Source: Spongiibacter tropicus DSM 19543 (GTDB taxonomy: Bacteria > Pseudomonadota > Gammaproteobacteria > Pseudomonadales > Spongiibacteraceae). Taken from it: DNA of 64,000 nucleotides. The DNA lies in assembly GCF_000420325.1 (NCBI RefSeq), contig NZ_ATUS01000004.1, positions 124,001 through 188,000 of the forward strand, read 5' to 3'. The translations under genes and the position numbers were made by a program. The notes below the pieces were generated by a model. The model worked only from the letters and a program-made list of their open reading frames with translations. It had not been told where the DNA came from and ran no database searches. Shown piece after piece: positions 9,232 to 17,263 of this stretch (the first letter of the stretch is position 1; each line of letters starts with the position of its first letter).

Positions 9232-9558
9232 TTAGCAGCAAGTCTCCCCAGTTTTCAGTCTCTCTTGCGCCATTTCGAGGTAGTCCGGGTCGGAAGAAAG
9301 TGCCTGGTCAATGATCTCCAGCGCCCAGTCGGGAAGCGAGGGATTGAGTCGGTAGTAGACCCATTTACCCCGACGCTCGTCTTTAACCAGTTCGCAGCGC
9401 TTCAGCTCCGCCAGGTGGCGGGAAACTTTAGGTTGGCTCAGTTGTAGCGCGCTGGTCAGATCGCAGACACACAACTCGCCGTGATGGCGCATCAGCAAAA
9501 GGCTTTTCAGTCGGGTGTCGTGGGCAAGGCATTTGAAAAACTGCAGGGTATTAGTCAT
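9232..9558 (-). CDS. ArsR-family metal(loid)-responsive repressor
   Basis: A 108-aa winged-helix repressor. It starts MTNTLQFFKCLAHDTR and carries the arsenic-type metal site ELCVCDL (Cys30-x-Cys32) on the recognition-helix side, then the DNA-reading segment LSQPKVSRHLAELKRCELV and a double cysteine near the C-terminus (GETCC). ArsR proteins of this form release DNA when bound by As(III) or Sb(III). No arsenite pump or arsenate reductase is nearby, so its target is elsewhere or it acts only on its neighbours. ATG at 9558 is used since upstream codons are not conserved-looking. Confidence 0.87.
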   Translation of the reverse strand: MTNTLQFFKCLAHDTRLKSLLLMRHHGELCVCDLTSALQLSQPKVSRHLAELKRCELVKDERRGKWVYYRLNPSLPDWALEIIDQALSSDPDYLEMAQERLKTGETCC

Positions 9559-9685
9559 CGAAAACTCCGGTTGCTGATGGCAATTATATTTGTCGCCCCG
9601 GATATTTGAAGGGCCTGCGTAAATCACGTACTGCACCTTTCGCGTACTCTGTGTAGGGTTCGTGAAAATGCATGCGTGGTACGTC

Positions 9686-10108
9686 ATGAATAAGAAACGC
9701 GGCTTCGTTATTCTCGGATCACTTTTTTCGCTGTGTATGAGCCTGTTTGCGGCCAGATCACTGTGGAAAACACCGGTTAGTGAGGCTGATACAACACAGA
9801 GAATAGCGGCCTTATACAGTCAGGAGCTGCATCATTGGCTGGAGGATGGGAGTGACAACTGGCCCACGCCTCGCTATGTCCTTGTCTACAGTCGTCCGGG
9901 GCAGCTTTCCCCCTTGCTTGAGCGCCTGCGTTTGGACGACTACGCTGTTTTGTATAGCAATAACGCTCAGCAGAGGGCACTGCTGCGACTGTCGGCACCG
10001 GAAGAATTGCTGCGATTACAATGGATTGAAGCGGTCAGCGTTGTTTCTGCAGCGAAGCCGCCGCTAACGACAATAGAAATGAGGCGTCTTAATGCGCGTA
10101 GTCCCTGA
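9686..10108 (+). CDS. Membrane-anchored or secreted protein of unknown function
   Basis: A 140-aa protein beginning with a basic stretch and one hydrophobic helix (FVILGSLFSLCMSLFAA), so it is exported or anchored by its N-terminus. The remainder is soluble, with the segment RYVLVYSRPGQLSPLLERL. No family recognised. The end overlaps the start of the downstream subtilase-like gene by 17 bases, which suggests co-expression; it may be a partner, for example an inhibitor or chaperone, but that is conjecture. An in-frame ATG at 9662 is an alternative start. Confidence 0.6.
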   Translation: MNKKRGFVILGSLFSLCMSLFAARSLWKTPVSEADTTQRIAALYSQELHHWLEDGSDNWPTPRYVLVYSRPGQLSPLLERLRLDDYAVLYSNNAQQRALLRLSAPEELLRLQWIEAVSVVSAAKPPLTTIEMRRLNARSP

Positions 10109-12503
10109 GAAAAACGGTTACTCACATCTTGTTGCGGCTTTCTTGAGCGCAGGCATTGCCGCGCTTTCGTCGTCGCCACTTCATGCTGGAGACGCGCAGA
10201 ATATTCGTCTGAATAACGCGCTCGAGCGAAAGATTGGCAGCCATATTCGCGGGCAATTGCAGCGACCCAGCAAGAACGCACTGCAGAGCGATCGTCTGCT
10301 TAACGCTGCCGCAGACCAGGGCGCGATTCCCGTCGAACTGCTGTTGCGTCCTGAGCTGCTGCCAGATGATGTGACCATGCAGCTCGAAGACATGGGCTTG
10401 ACTGTGCGCTATCTGAGTTCAGACCATCGCTGGGCAAGGGTGCTACTCACGACAGATTCCTCACTGCAGGCACTGGCCAGTGCGGAGTGGATTCAGCAGG
10501 CCAACTACGCCCCGGAGCCGGTGACACGGCGGGGCGATGCCCGCAGTCGCGCCGGTGTGGCGCTTCGCAGCGAGGTCTTGGCTGCCGACTTAACGGTTGA
10601 TGGCACTGGGCAGCATATCGGGATTCTGTCCGACAGCTTTGCGCATACCGCCGATGTTCGCGATGCCAATACGACACCTGCCGCGGGGGAGAGTGGTGTT
10701 TTGCGCGGCAGCAAACCCCAGGACAGTGGAGATCTGCCCGCATCCGTCCGAATTCTTTTCGATGATGATCGCGATAGCAGCAACGCGCTGGCGGGAACTG
10801 ATGAAGGCGCGGCCATGGCCGAGCTGATTTACGATATCGCGCCCGGCGCAGAGTTGAGTTTTCACAGTGCGGGAGGCAGTCGGCGAGAGTTCGCTCAGGG
10901 TATTGCGGCACTGTGTAACAGCGGCGCCTCGGTGGTTGTGGACGATGTACTGTTTCTGACCGAGTCCAGTTATCAGGACGACTTGCCGGCGCTGGCTGCG
11001 AGTGCCTGTGTGGAGCAGGGCGTTGCCTACCTCAGCGCTCTCGGTAACGACGCCAACAAAGCTCACCGCTTTGTCTACCGTGATAGCGACAGTGGTGTCG
11101 ATATGGCCGGTACGCTGGCGGTGCCCGATGGTAGCGATCTTCACAACTGGTCCGATAATGGTGTTGACCGTTTTATGGCGATCCGCCTGCCGGCCTTTGC
11201 GAGCACTTACGTGGTGTTGAACTGGAACCAGCCCAATGCCAGTGTTAACAGCAGTAATGGCGCTCAGATTGACCTCAACCTGTATGCGACCACATCTCCG
11301 CAGCTGGACGCACTCGACTCCGCGAGCACAGGATTCTACGCCAGCAGTACCAACACGCAGGGCAGAACCGGCGTGCCTTTTGGTGATGCGGTGGAATTTG
11401 TGCTGCTGGAAACCGGGGCGAACAGTCAGACATTCTACCTGGCCATCGATCACTTTGACGGCAGCCAGGGAGACATCCCACAGCAGACCGGCGTGCCGCT
11501 GGAGTTTCGTCTCCTTTATACCGGCACTACGCCGACCAGTATTGAATATGCCTTTAATGGACCAAGCGCCTGGGGACATGCGACGGCGATAGGTGCGGCG
11601 GCGGTCGCGGCCGTACCCTGGTGGGAATCCCCCCAGTATGTTCCGGGCAGCTATACCACCCCAGCGATTGATCCCGAGCGCTTTAACTCCGTGGGTGGCG
11701 TGCTATCTATGCAATTCGATAGCAATGGCGATTATCAGCTCAGCACGCGCCGCACGCCGCAATTTGCCGCCATCGATGGCAACAATACAACGTTTTTGGG
11801 CTCACCATCGTCGGTCGTTCCGCCGATTGATGGTGAGCCGGATGGCTATCCCAACTTCTTTGGCACATCCGCCGCCGCACCCAATGCGGCGGCTGTCTTT
11901 GCGCTCTTGCTGGAGGCCTTTCCCAATGCCACGCCGGCGCAGTTAATTGCGGCGACCCGGGACAGCGCAATTGATGTGACCGGCAGCGAAGCCTCTACCG
12001 GTGAAGACGACGTGACCGGCAGCGGCCTGATGGATGCCCGCGCGGCGGCAGAACTGCTGAGTCAGCGTGTGGATCCCGTCGATAATGGTGGCGGTGATGA
12101 CAACGCAGGCGGCGATGACAACTCGGACGGCGGTGATGGCGGTTTCGCCGGGGGCATTGGTGGCGGCTCCTCCGGTGGCGGAGGTGGCGGTGGCTGCTTT
12201 ATCGCCACTGCTGCCTACGGCAGTTTCCTGGCCGAAGATGTAGAACTGCTTCGCGACTTCAGAGATGACGTCTTGCTCAAGTTTGGCGCAGGTCGCGAGT
12301 TTGTGCGGCTCTACTATCGTTACTCGCCGCCACTGGCAGAGGCCATTGCCGGGCACGAGTGGGCGAGGGCCGTGGTCCGAGCAGGCCTGTTACCGCTGGT
12401 GCTCAGTATCCGCTACCCCATCACCACGATAGCGATGATTCTGTTGATGATTGGCTGCATCGCTGCCCAGCGTCGGCAGAAATACCTGCCAGAAAACGCA
12501 TAA
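10092..12503 (+). CDS. Secreted S8 subtilase-like protein with CFI-box C-terminal sorting region
   Basis: An 803-aa exported protein. The N-terminus has a signal-like helix (LVAAFLSAGIAALSS). A subtilisin-type fold is marked by the Asp motif HIGILSDSFAH, the oxyanion Asn context SALGNDA and the Ser motif FFGTSAAAPNAAA. The usual His motif (HGT) is replaced by DEGAAMAEL, so a Glu sits where the catalytic His is expected. After a Gly/Asp/Asn-rich linker comes CFIATAAYGS, the start of the CFI-box C-terminal domain, then a last membrane helix (TTIAMILLMIGCIAA) with a basic tail, as in CTERM-sorted proteins. Likely surface-processed. Peptidase activity is uncertain because of the His change. Confidence 0.82.
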   Translation: MRVVPEKNGYSHLVAAFLSAGIAALSSSPLHAGDAQNIRLNNALERKIGSHIRGQLQRPSKNALQSDRLLNAAADQGAIPVELLLRPELLPDDVTMQLEDMGLTVRYLSSDHRWARVLLTTDSSLQALASAEWIQQANYAPEPVTRRGDARSRAGVALRSEVLAADLTVDGTGQHIGILSDSFAHTADVRDANTTPAAGESGVLRGSKPQDSGDLPASVRILFDDDRDSSNALAGTDEGAAMAELIYDIAPGAELSFHSAGGSRREFAQGIAALCNSGASVVVDDVLFLTESSYQDDLPALAASACVEQGVAYLSALGNDANKAHRFVYRDSDSGVDMAGTLAVPDGSDLHNWSDNGVDRFMAIRLPAFASTYVVLNWNQPNASVNSSNGAQIDLNLYATTSPQLDALDSASTGFYASSTNTQGRTGVPFGDAVEFVLLETGANSQTFYLAIDHFDGSQGDIPQQTGVPLEFRLLYTGTTPTSIEYAFNGPSAWGHATAIGAAAVAAVPWWESPQYVPGSYTTPAIDPERFNSVGGVLSMQFDSNGDYQLSTRRTPQFAAIDGNNTTFLGSPSSVVPPIDGEPDGYPNFFGTSAAAPNAAAVFALLLEAFPNATPAQLIAATRDSAIDVTGSEASTGEDDVTGSGLMDARAAAELLSQRVDPVDNGGGDDNAGGDDNSDGGDGGFAGGIGGGSSGGGGGGGCFIATAAYGSFLAEDVELLRDFRDDVLLKFGAGREFVRLYYRYSPPLAEAIAGHEWARAVVRAGLLPLVLSIRYPITTIAMILLMIGCIAAQRRQKYLPENA

Positions 12504-12599
12504 GTCTGCTAAGGCGTTGTTTTTCCAGCGCTTGATAAGTAGAATTGTGCGCCTTCCTACACGCCTGCAACTCAGCGCGGGCGTGTATCTCGCATCCCT

Positions 12600-12645
12600 G
12601 CCCGGGTGGTGAAATTGGTAGACACAGGAGACTTAAAATCTCTAA
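12600..12645 (+). pseudogene. Truncated 5' half of a tRNA-Leu (UAA)
   Basis: The stretch begins GCCCGGGTGGTGAAATTGG and continues through the D-arm into a complete anticodon stem-loop (GGAGA, loop CTTAAAA, TCTCT) with anticodon TAA and no intron. The variable arm, T-arm and 3' acceptor strand (expected CCCGGGC) are missing. It shares 21 identical bases with the complete tRNA-Leu that starts 220 bases downstream. It is probably what remains of one gene copy after recombination or insertion at the leuZ locus. Confidence 0.7.
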
Positions 12646-12676
12646 TGTCAACTATTTTTAGGAGGTGGCAATAGGG

Positions 12677-12805
12677 CTGAAAGCCACGCAGCATAAGGCT
12701 TTCAGAAGGATTTAAGCTTTACGGTTAATTTGAAAATGGCTCGCTAGGTGTCAAATAGGGGCCACTAGAACCAAAGAAGATGTAACAAGCCTGGTAAAGC
12801 CAGGC
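12677..12805. other. Structured segment between the two tRNA-Leu copies
   Basis: Two strong hairpins stand out: CTGAAAGCC (12677-12685) pairs perfectly with GGCTTTCAG (12697-12705) over an 11-nt loop, and GCCTGG (12789-12794) pairs with CCAGGC (12800-12805). No open frame or recognised intron core (no P3/P7 group I elements, no group II domain V) is present. It could be a degenerate intron, an attachment-region remnant or a small RNA. Confidence 0.4.
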
Positions 12806-12819
12806 AAATGTAAGACCAC

Positions 12820-13157
12820 GCCCGAGTGGTGAAATTGGTAGACACAAGGGACTTAAACAATTTGAGCCCTCCAGGGGAAACCCTGAAGGTGAAGCCCGTC
12901 AAACTCGGCGAAAGCCCTGGATTTGATTAGAATCCGAGCCAACGCCGAGCCAAGCCCTAAGGTAGTTTCTTGGGGAAGGTGTAGAGAGCAGACGGCGGGC
13001 ACCTAAGGCAAAGCGGTTACACGTGGCGCTAGGGTGAAGGCGTGCTCCAGACCACGAACAGCTATCTATATCGAATGCTGGCGGCGAAAGTCGAAGTGGT
13101 AAGAAAATCCCTCGACTGGAAACGGTCGTGCCGGTTCGATTCCGGCCTCGGGCACCA
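12820..13157 (+). tRNA. leuZ: tRNA-Leu (UAA) interrupted by a group I intron
   Basis: Exons 12820-12854 and 13104-13157 join to an 89-nt tRNA. Acceptor GCCCGAG pairs with CTCGGGC and ends ACCA. The anticodon stem is AGGGA/TCCCT with loop CTTAAAA (anticodon TAA). The long variable arm is CGACTG/CGGTCG, and the T-arm is GCCGGTTCGATTCCGGC. The gene occupies the position of E. coli leuZ in the pgsA tRNA cluster, though displaced by 4.3 kb. If the intron failed to splice, this tRNA would be non-functional. Whether other UUA/UUG-reading tRNAs exist lies outside the window. Confidence 0.93.
12855..13103 (+). ncRNA. Group I (IC3-like) self-splicing intron in tRNA-Leu
   Basis: The 249-nt intron lies between U34 and A35 of the anticodon, the same site as the cyanobacterial and plastid tRNA-Leu(UAA) intron. 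The 5' exon end CUU pairs with GAG of the internal guide, giving the obligatory U.G at the splice site (P1 continues with GGG/CCC past a bulged A). Core blocks closely resemble the Azoarcus tRNA-Ile intron: AAACTCGGCGAAAGC (P3/P4 side), ACGCCGAGCCAAGC, GAAGGTGTAGAGAG, CACCTAAGGCAAA and CTCCAG. P7 is GAGCA paired with TGCTC, which covaries with ACUA/UAGU in Azoarcus. The last intron base is G. No homing-endonuclease frame is inside. Confidence 0.93.
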
Positions 13158-13205
13158 TCTTTGTCAACTTCGCATTATTTTGTGCTGTGCTAGTGAAGAG
13201 ACCTA

Positions 13206-15833
13206 CTACACTGGTGTGGAAGGAACAGGTCCAGTCTTGCGTTTCTTTGCCGTTTCCGTGCTGCGCTTGTCGATCTTTCCACGCCACGTTTCCAGCGCCA
13301 TGATGTCGTCAAGAAGCTCATCAGGTTCAGGGATCGCGATCCCTCCCATTAGTGCCTTGTCGTGTGCGTAGTTTGAGCACTTTGTCATACCTGCATTCAC
13401 CTGAGCGTAGTCGTCGTCCTCGACCATCACGCCAGCAAGCCTTTGGGTCTCTACACCTTTTCGGAAGCGCAGGATGACTTCACGCAGTAGAACCTCCTCG
13501 ACGGCACGCTCCCATGCCATGCGCAAATGAAAGTAGGCTTCGATTGTCAGCCTCCGGTGTTCCTGTTCTTCGCCATCGTTATGAAGTTTTGCGATAGCTT
13601 GATGCTGCGCCTTCAAGGCACCGATGCGTTTGCTTGCGTTTTTCCCTTCGAATGGCAAATCCGGGTGAGCCACTCCAAAGCCTTCAGCACGCCGGACCAA
13701 GCTTTGGGTGACAATTGGGACGCCAGCCAGTTTCGCTTCCTCGGCGAGCACGCACAAGAAGTAAATATCGTGGGTGAACACGATTACTTGGCGCTGTGCC
13801 GCTTCGATGGATAGGCGTTTCGCCACGCGCTCGCGCCGACGGTGGTCAAGTGACGAGACGGGGTCATCAAACACGATGCCGCCCTTGCCTCCACTCAGCC
13901 CAACTTCAGCCAGAAAGGAACCGATCGCAACCGCTCGTTGCTCACCCTCGCTCAAGATGTCGCCTGGACTGCGGCTTTGTGGCAGTTCCAATTTGAGTTT
14001 ATGCAAGGCTTTGCCACGATCTGAACGACTTTGCAATGAAACGCGTAGCGTGCCTACTCCGAGCGCCTTGAACTCGCGGTTCAGAGCCTCGGTAAGTTCT
14101 TTGGATACTACCTTTTCCGCCAGCTCCGATGCCTTCAATGAGATGGCGTTTGTCTTCACCGCTGATAGGCATTTCATGAGCTTTGCCTGATGGGCAAGTC
14201 GGCTGACAGCCATGGCGACAGCACCCTTGACTTGGCTTAGTCGTACTCGTGCATCCAATTCCATGAACTGCTTTTGCAACGCGGCTCGGGCTTTCTCGTC
14301 CGATGCTTTTTCCAAGGTCTCGGCTTCGGAATTCAGCTTGTTTGCCAGTGCCTGGAGCCGAGCTGCTGGATTGACCAGAGCCTGATTGATGTCATTCCAC
14401 TGGTGTGAGATCACTGCTGCTTTGATGGCCTCTTGGCGAGCAGTCAGAAGTGGTTCAAAAGCCTTGGCATCAGCGGCAAGTTGCGGATCCAGGGCTTCGA
14501 TTTCTCCATGTGTCACATCGTCGAGGTTTAGCGTCAGGTTTTGTGTAATGAATGGCTTATACTCAGCGTACAGTGCAGCACGGCGTGCTTGAGAGGTCTT
14601 CTCCGCTTCCTGCTGGATGAAAGCCTCGAAGCGCAGTAAGCGGTCAGCGCCTTCGGCAAGAGGCTGCTGGCAAAGCGGGCAAGGTGCGTCTGCGCCCAGT
14701 TCCGGAAATCCTTTATCTGGATGGGATTCTGCTGCGAACTTGCGAGCAGCATCGAACAGTTCACGCCATGCTTCGCCGCCAGTGCCTGGCAGTAAGTTTT
14801 CGCCTTCCTTGAATTGTTTCGCCGCAAGTGCAGCTGCAGCTTGTGCCGTGCGATAGCTGTCAGCTAGCCCCCTCAACTTTGTGACAACGGCTTGATCTAC
14901 CAATGCGCCTTGGTTGGTTACATTCGCCGCTATGGTCGCGATGCGACGGGCGCGTAGTCGCAATTGTGTAGCTTTCTCTTTCGGGTTGTTCTCCTTTAGG
15001 CTCTTGTCTAGCGACGTATGCTGGACAAGTTCTTCCGGTGTCACCGTGGCGAGTGCGTCAATTTGGGCTTGAGTCGTTTTGGCGGAAAGCGACGCGATCA
15101 GTTTGCCGACTAACGTATCACCCAGCAAGGGCGCAAACGCTGCGAGATCAGCAGCATAGTGGGAGTGCTCGGTCTCTATCGCCGTCTTTAGCTGCTTGCA
15201 GACTTTCGCTAGGCCCTCGAATACATCAAGACCGTAGGGAACATAAGAAAAATCGTCCTCCCTATCGAGGTAAGCGCGGGCGCAACGTGAGTCGAAAATC
15301 GCAAACGATGATAGTGCAGCAGGAGCCGTTTTGCCGTGCATCCAGTGTGCATCCTTTGCAACACCGTCTATGACAATCTCGAAGGTGGCTTGCGGGGTCC
15401 CCGTGCTTCCTGCGAGGAGATTGGCGTTCGGATGTATTGCCTCCATCTGGTCGCGCGCGCGACACGCACGTTTGAGCACACGTGAGTATCCCGATTTACC
15501 TGAACCATTGTCGCCATAGATGACGGTCATTCCAGAAGTGCCGAAAGGCAGATTTTGGTTTTCGGCAATTGCGTTGACATGCCGCATGTTCTTTATGGCA
15601 CGCAACTCAACGTGGGTCGTCACTTTCACCGGAGCCGGAATCTGGTCAGCTGTTAATGGTTTAGGCTTACGGTCCTTGGGGTCCGGGATGTCATGCGCGG
15701 CCTTGAGCAGCGCAAAGAGATCGTCTTGGTCTTCTCCCGTCAGTGTCTGCTTGGCCAGCAGGCGTGCCACAGCATCGCTTTGCCATTCGGGTAATCCCTT
15801 AGTCCAGTCCAGTATCTCCTGCAATATCGACAT
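13206..15833 (-). CDS. RloC/PrrC-like AAA_13 ATPase, candidate anticodon-nuclease effector
   Basis: An 875-aa SMC/ABC-type ATPase. It has Walker A GDNGSGKS (107-114), a zinc-hook-like CPLC (385-388) inside a long charged helical region, the ABC signature LSEGEQ (627-632), Walker B GIVFDDPVSSLD (652-663) and the H-loop FTHD (686-689). The C-terminal 180 residues carry R771-x3-E775 (RMAWE) and H824 (NYAHD). That arrangement recalls the Arg-Glu-His set of the PrrC/RloC anticodon nucleases, although the spacing to His is longer. ATG at 15833 is chosen over 15881 because GGGAGGA lies 8 bases upstream. It follows the retron-type RT and is probably its toxic effector. Confidence 0.8.
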   Translation of the reverse strand: MSILQEILDWTKGLPEWQSDAVARLLAKQTLTGEDQDDLFALLKAAHDIPDPKDRKPKPLTADQIPAPVKVTTHVELRAIKNMRHVNAIAENQNLPFGTSGMTVIYGDNGSGKSGYSRVLKRACRARDQMEAIHPNANLLAGSTGTPQATFEIVIDGVAKDAHWMHGKTAPAALSSFAIFDSRCARAYLDREDDFSYVPYGLDVFEGLAKVCKQLKTAIETEHSHYAADLAAFAPLLGDTLVGKLIASLSAKTTQAQIDALATVTPEELVQHTSLDKSLKENNPKEKATQLRLRARRIATIAANVTNQGALVDQAVVTKLRGLADSYRTAQAAAALAAKQFKEGENLLPGTGGEAWRELFDAARKFAAESHPDKGFPELGADAPCPLCQQPLAEGADRLLRFEAFIQQEAEKTSQARRAALYAEYKPFITQNLTLNLDDVTHGEIEALDPQLAADAKAFEPLLTARQEAIKAAVISHQWNDINQALVNPAARLQALANKLNSEAETLEKASDEKARAALQKQFMELDARVRLSQVKGAVAMAVSRLAHQAKLMKCLSAVKTNAISLKASELAEKVVSKELTEALNREFKALGVGTLRVSLQSRSDRGKALHKLKLELPQSRSPGDILSEGEQRAVAIGSFLAEVGLSGGKGGIVFDDPVSSLDHRRRERVAKRLSIEAAQRQVIVFTHDIYFLCVLAEEAKLAGVPIVTQSLVRRAEGFGVAHPDLPFEGKNASKRIGALKAQHQAIAKLHNDGEEQEHRRLTIEAYFHLRMAWERAVEEVLLREVILRFRKGVETQRLAGVMVEDDDYAQVNAGMTKCSNYAHDKALMGGIAIPEPDELLDDIMALETWRGKIDKRSTETAKKRKTGPVPSTPV

Positions 15834-15957
15834 CGGTTTCCTCCCGCCATCGTTGTTGTTTGTCTTTCGGAAACTCTCCATATCTTGTCGCGGAAATCAC
15901 ATAAAACGACAACACATTACGAATAATGTACCAATCTCTTTTCATGTGGTACTTCAT
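15799..15957 (-). CDS. Possible small protein between RT and ATPase
   Basis: A 52-aa frame beginning MKYHMKRDWYIIRNVL, in the interval between the reverse transcriptase stop and the ATPase start and overlapping the latter by 35 bases in another frame. The MKRD-x3-IR start resembles that of DUF2513 proteins of mobile elements, but the rest is too short to support it. An AGGG lies a few bases before the ATG. It may be a truncated gene or chance. Confidence 0.25.
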   Translation of the reverse strand: MKYHMKRDWYIIRNVLSFYVISATRYGEFPKDKQQRWREETDVDIAGDTGLD

Positions 15958-15979
15958 GTTGCCCTGTGGGCATGACTGT

Positions 15980-16939
15980 CTAGGTCTTGGCACTTTCCTT
16001 TAAAGCAATCAGCCGCTTTTTCAGCGGGGCTGCTTTCCCTGGATGAAATCGCTCCAAGTGCAGAACGCGCCCCATCGCTTGGGCATAGGGGCCGCGTTCA
16101 AACGAAAGTATTTCACCGTTCGATATGCGCAGTTCTATGTCACGTACGGCAGCGCGGGTTCTGCTGTACACGGCTTTCCCCAAGCCAGGTTTGGCGTTCA
16201 CGGAAAGCTTTGTGACTTCCATACGGGCGCCGGATGTAGAAATCTCATGCTTGGCCCGTTTGGGCTGGTACCCAAGTTTGAGCAACATGCCATAAATCTG
16301 CCGCATCACTTCCGATTTTTCCTGATTCGTTAGGAACGCTTTTGACGATACAGCGATGTCATCGACGTAACGGGAGTAGATAAGCCCTTGAGATGCGAGT
16401 TTTGTGTGCAGTATCGGTTCATCCTGCCAAAATACGAGGTTCGCCAGAAATGAGCTGGTAATGGCACCTTGTGGCAACTCGCCTTGCCGAGTAGTTAGCT
16501 GGGTCAGGCATTGCGACACATCCTGACTGAATCCGAAGAGACCATTCCAAACTTTAAATACAAGTTCTGCGGAAGTGGAGGGGAAAAACCCGCTGATGTC
16601 TTCGTTGATAACAATTCTGGCGTTGCTATGGAGTGCTGCGTTTACTTTGTAGTCGCTGCCTTTGATACTCCCAGTCAAATACGCTGGGTAGTCCACATGG
16701 TCCAGGATCTGGCTTTTGATCCTTCGGTGGACCTCTTTTAGTGGCGCCAGGGCATCATAGGTGTTGCGGATGCTGCCGTCCGGTTTGGCAATGGACTTTG
16801 CGACGCGGTATAGACCGTCGGCCCGCTTGGCAAGCGATAGCAGTTCATCGACAGACAGACCCAACGGTACATGCAGGGCATGCAGCGTGCCGATACGGCG
16901 TTGTCTATATAAGGGCGCGCTGATTGCTGACAGGCTCAT
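15980..16939 (-). CDS. Retron-type reverse transcriptase
   Basis: A 319-aa stand-alone reverse transcriptase. Motifs in order are NAALH (residues 100-104, matching the retron NAxxH motif), IVINEDISGFFPS (RT2), LPQGAITSSFLANL (RT4), the catalytic YVDD at 191-194 and VTKLSVN near 242-248, in the place of the retron VTG motif. There is no maturase or endonuclease domain, which argues against group II introns, and no variable/template repeats of a diversity-generating element were seen. ATG at 16939 overlaps the end of the XRE gene by 35 bases. Retron RTs make branched multicopy DNA from an adjacent ncRNA and guard phage-defence effectors. Confidence 0.88.
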   Translation of the reverse strand: MSLSAISAPLYRQRRIGTLHALHVPLGLSVDELLSLAKRADGLYRVAKSIAKPDGSIRNTYDALAPLKEVHRRIKSQILDHVDYPAYLTGSIKGSDYKVNAALHSNARIVINEDISGFFPSTSAELVFKVWNGLFGFSQDVSQCLTQLTTRQGELPQGAITSSFLANLVFWQDEPILHTKLASQGLIYSRYVDDIAVSSKAFLTNQEKSEVMRQIYGMLLKLGYQPKRAKHEISTSGARMEVTKLSVNAKPGLGKAVYSRTRAAVRDIELRISNGEILSFERGPYAQAMGRVLHLERFHPGKAAPLKKRLIALKESAKT

Positions 16940-17210
16940 TGAGCAATTCCAGTGCGGTACGCGCAAGTTCCCCTTGCAGCGTCTTGTCAATGCCGTCTAG
17001 GTCGCCGCCTTCTGCGCCCAGGAAAAAGAGGATACCAACGGGTACGCGCAATGCCTGTGCGATCTTGGTCATGGTGGAAAGAGTTGGGTCGCGCTTGTTG
17101 TTTTCCAGCATGGACAGGTAGGAGACAGAGCACTCAGCCTGTCGTGCGAGATCAGCTTGGGAGACCCCCCGCCGAGTGCGGCACAGCTTGATGGCTTGTC
17201 CAAGGTTCAT
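16905..17210 (-). CDS. XRE-family helix-turn-helix regulator of the RT cassette
   Basis: A 101-aa protein with a Cro/CI-type DNA-binding domain filling residues 4-60 (LGQAIKLCRTRRGVSQADLA through LSMLENNKRDPTLSTMTKIA). A short C-terminal tail follows. The start has GGAGTAA just upstream. The gene overlaps the downstream RT gene, so the two are co-translated. It probably autoregulates the defence cassette or is a structural part of it; small HTH partners are known in some retron types. Confidence 0.87.
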   Translation of the reverse strand: MNLGQAIKLCRTRRGVSQADLARQAECSVSYLSMLENNKRDPTLSTMTKIAQALRVPVGILFFLGAEGGDLDGIDKTLQGELARTALELLNEPVSNQRALI

Positions 17211-17263
17211 GAGTTACTCCGATAAATCAAATATTGGGCTTGCTGCGTTTTGGCTCACTCCCA

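Noticed and set aside
12600-12819. Second group I or group II intron in the first tRNA-Leu copy
   Set aside because: The anticodon loop is uninterrupted, no P3/P7 core or domain V is recognisable, and no 3' exon follows.
15980-16939. Group II intron maturase or diversity-generating retroelement as explanation for the RT
   Set aside because: No maturase, En or intron domain V/VI sequence was found, and no template/variable repeat pair was seen; NAxxH and a VTG-like motif favour retrons.
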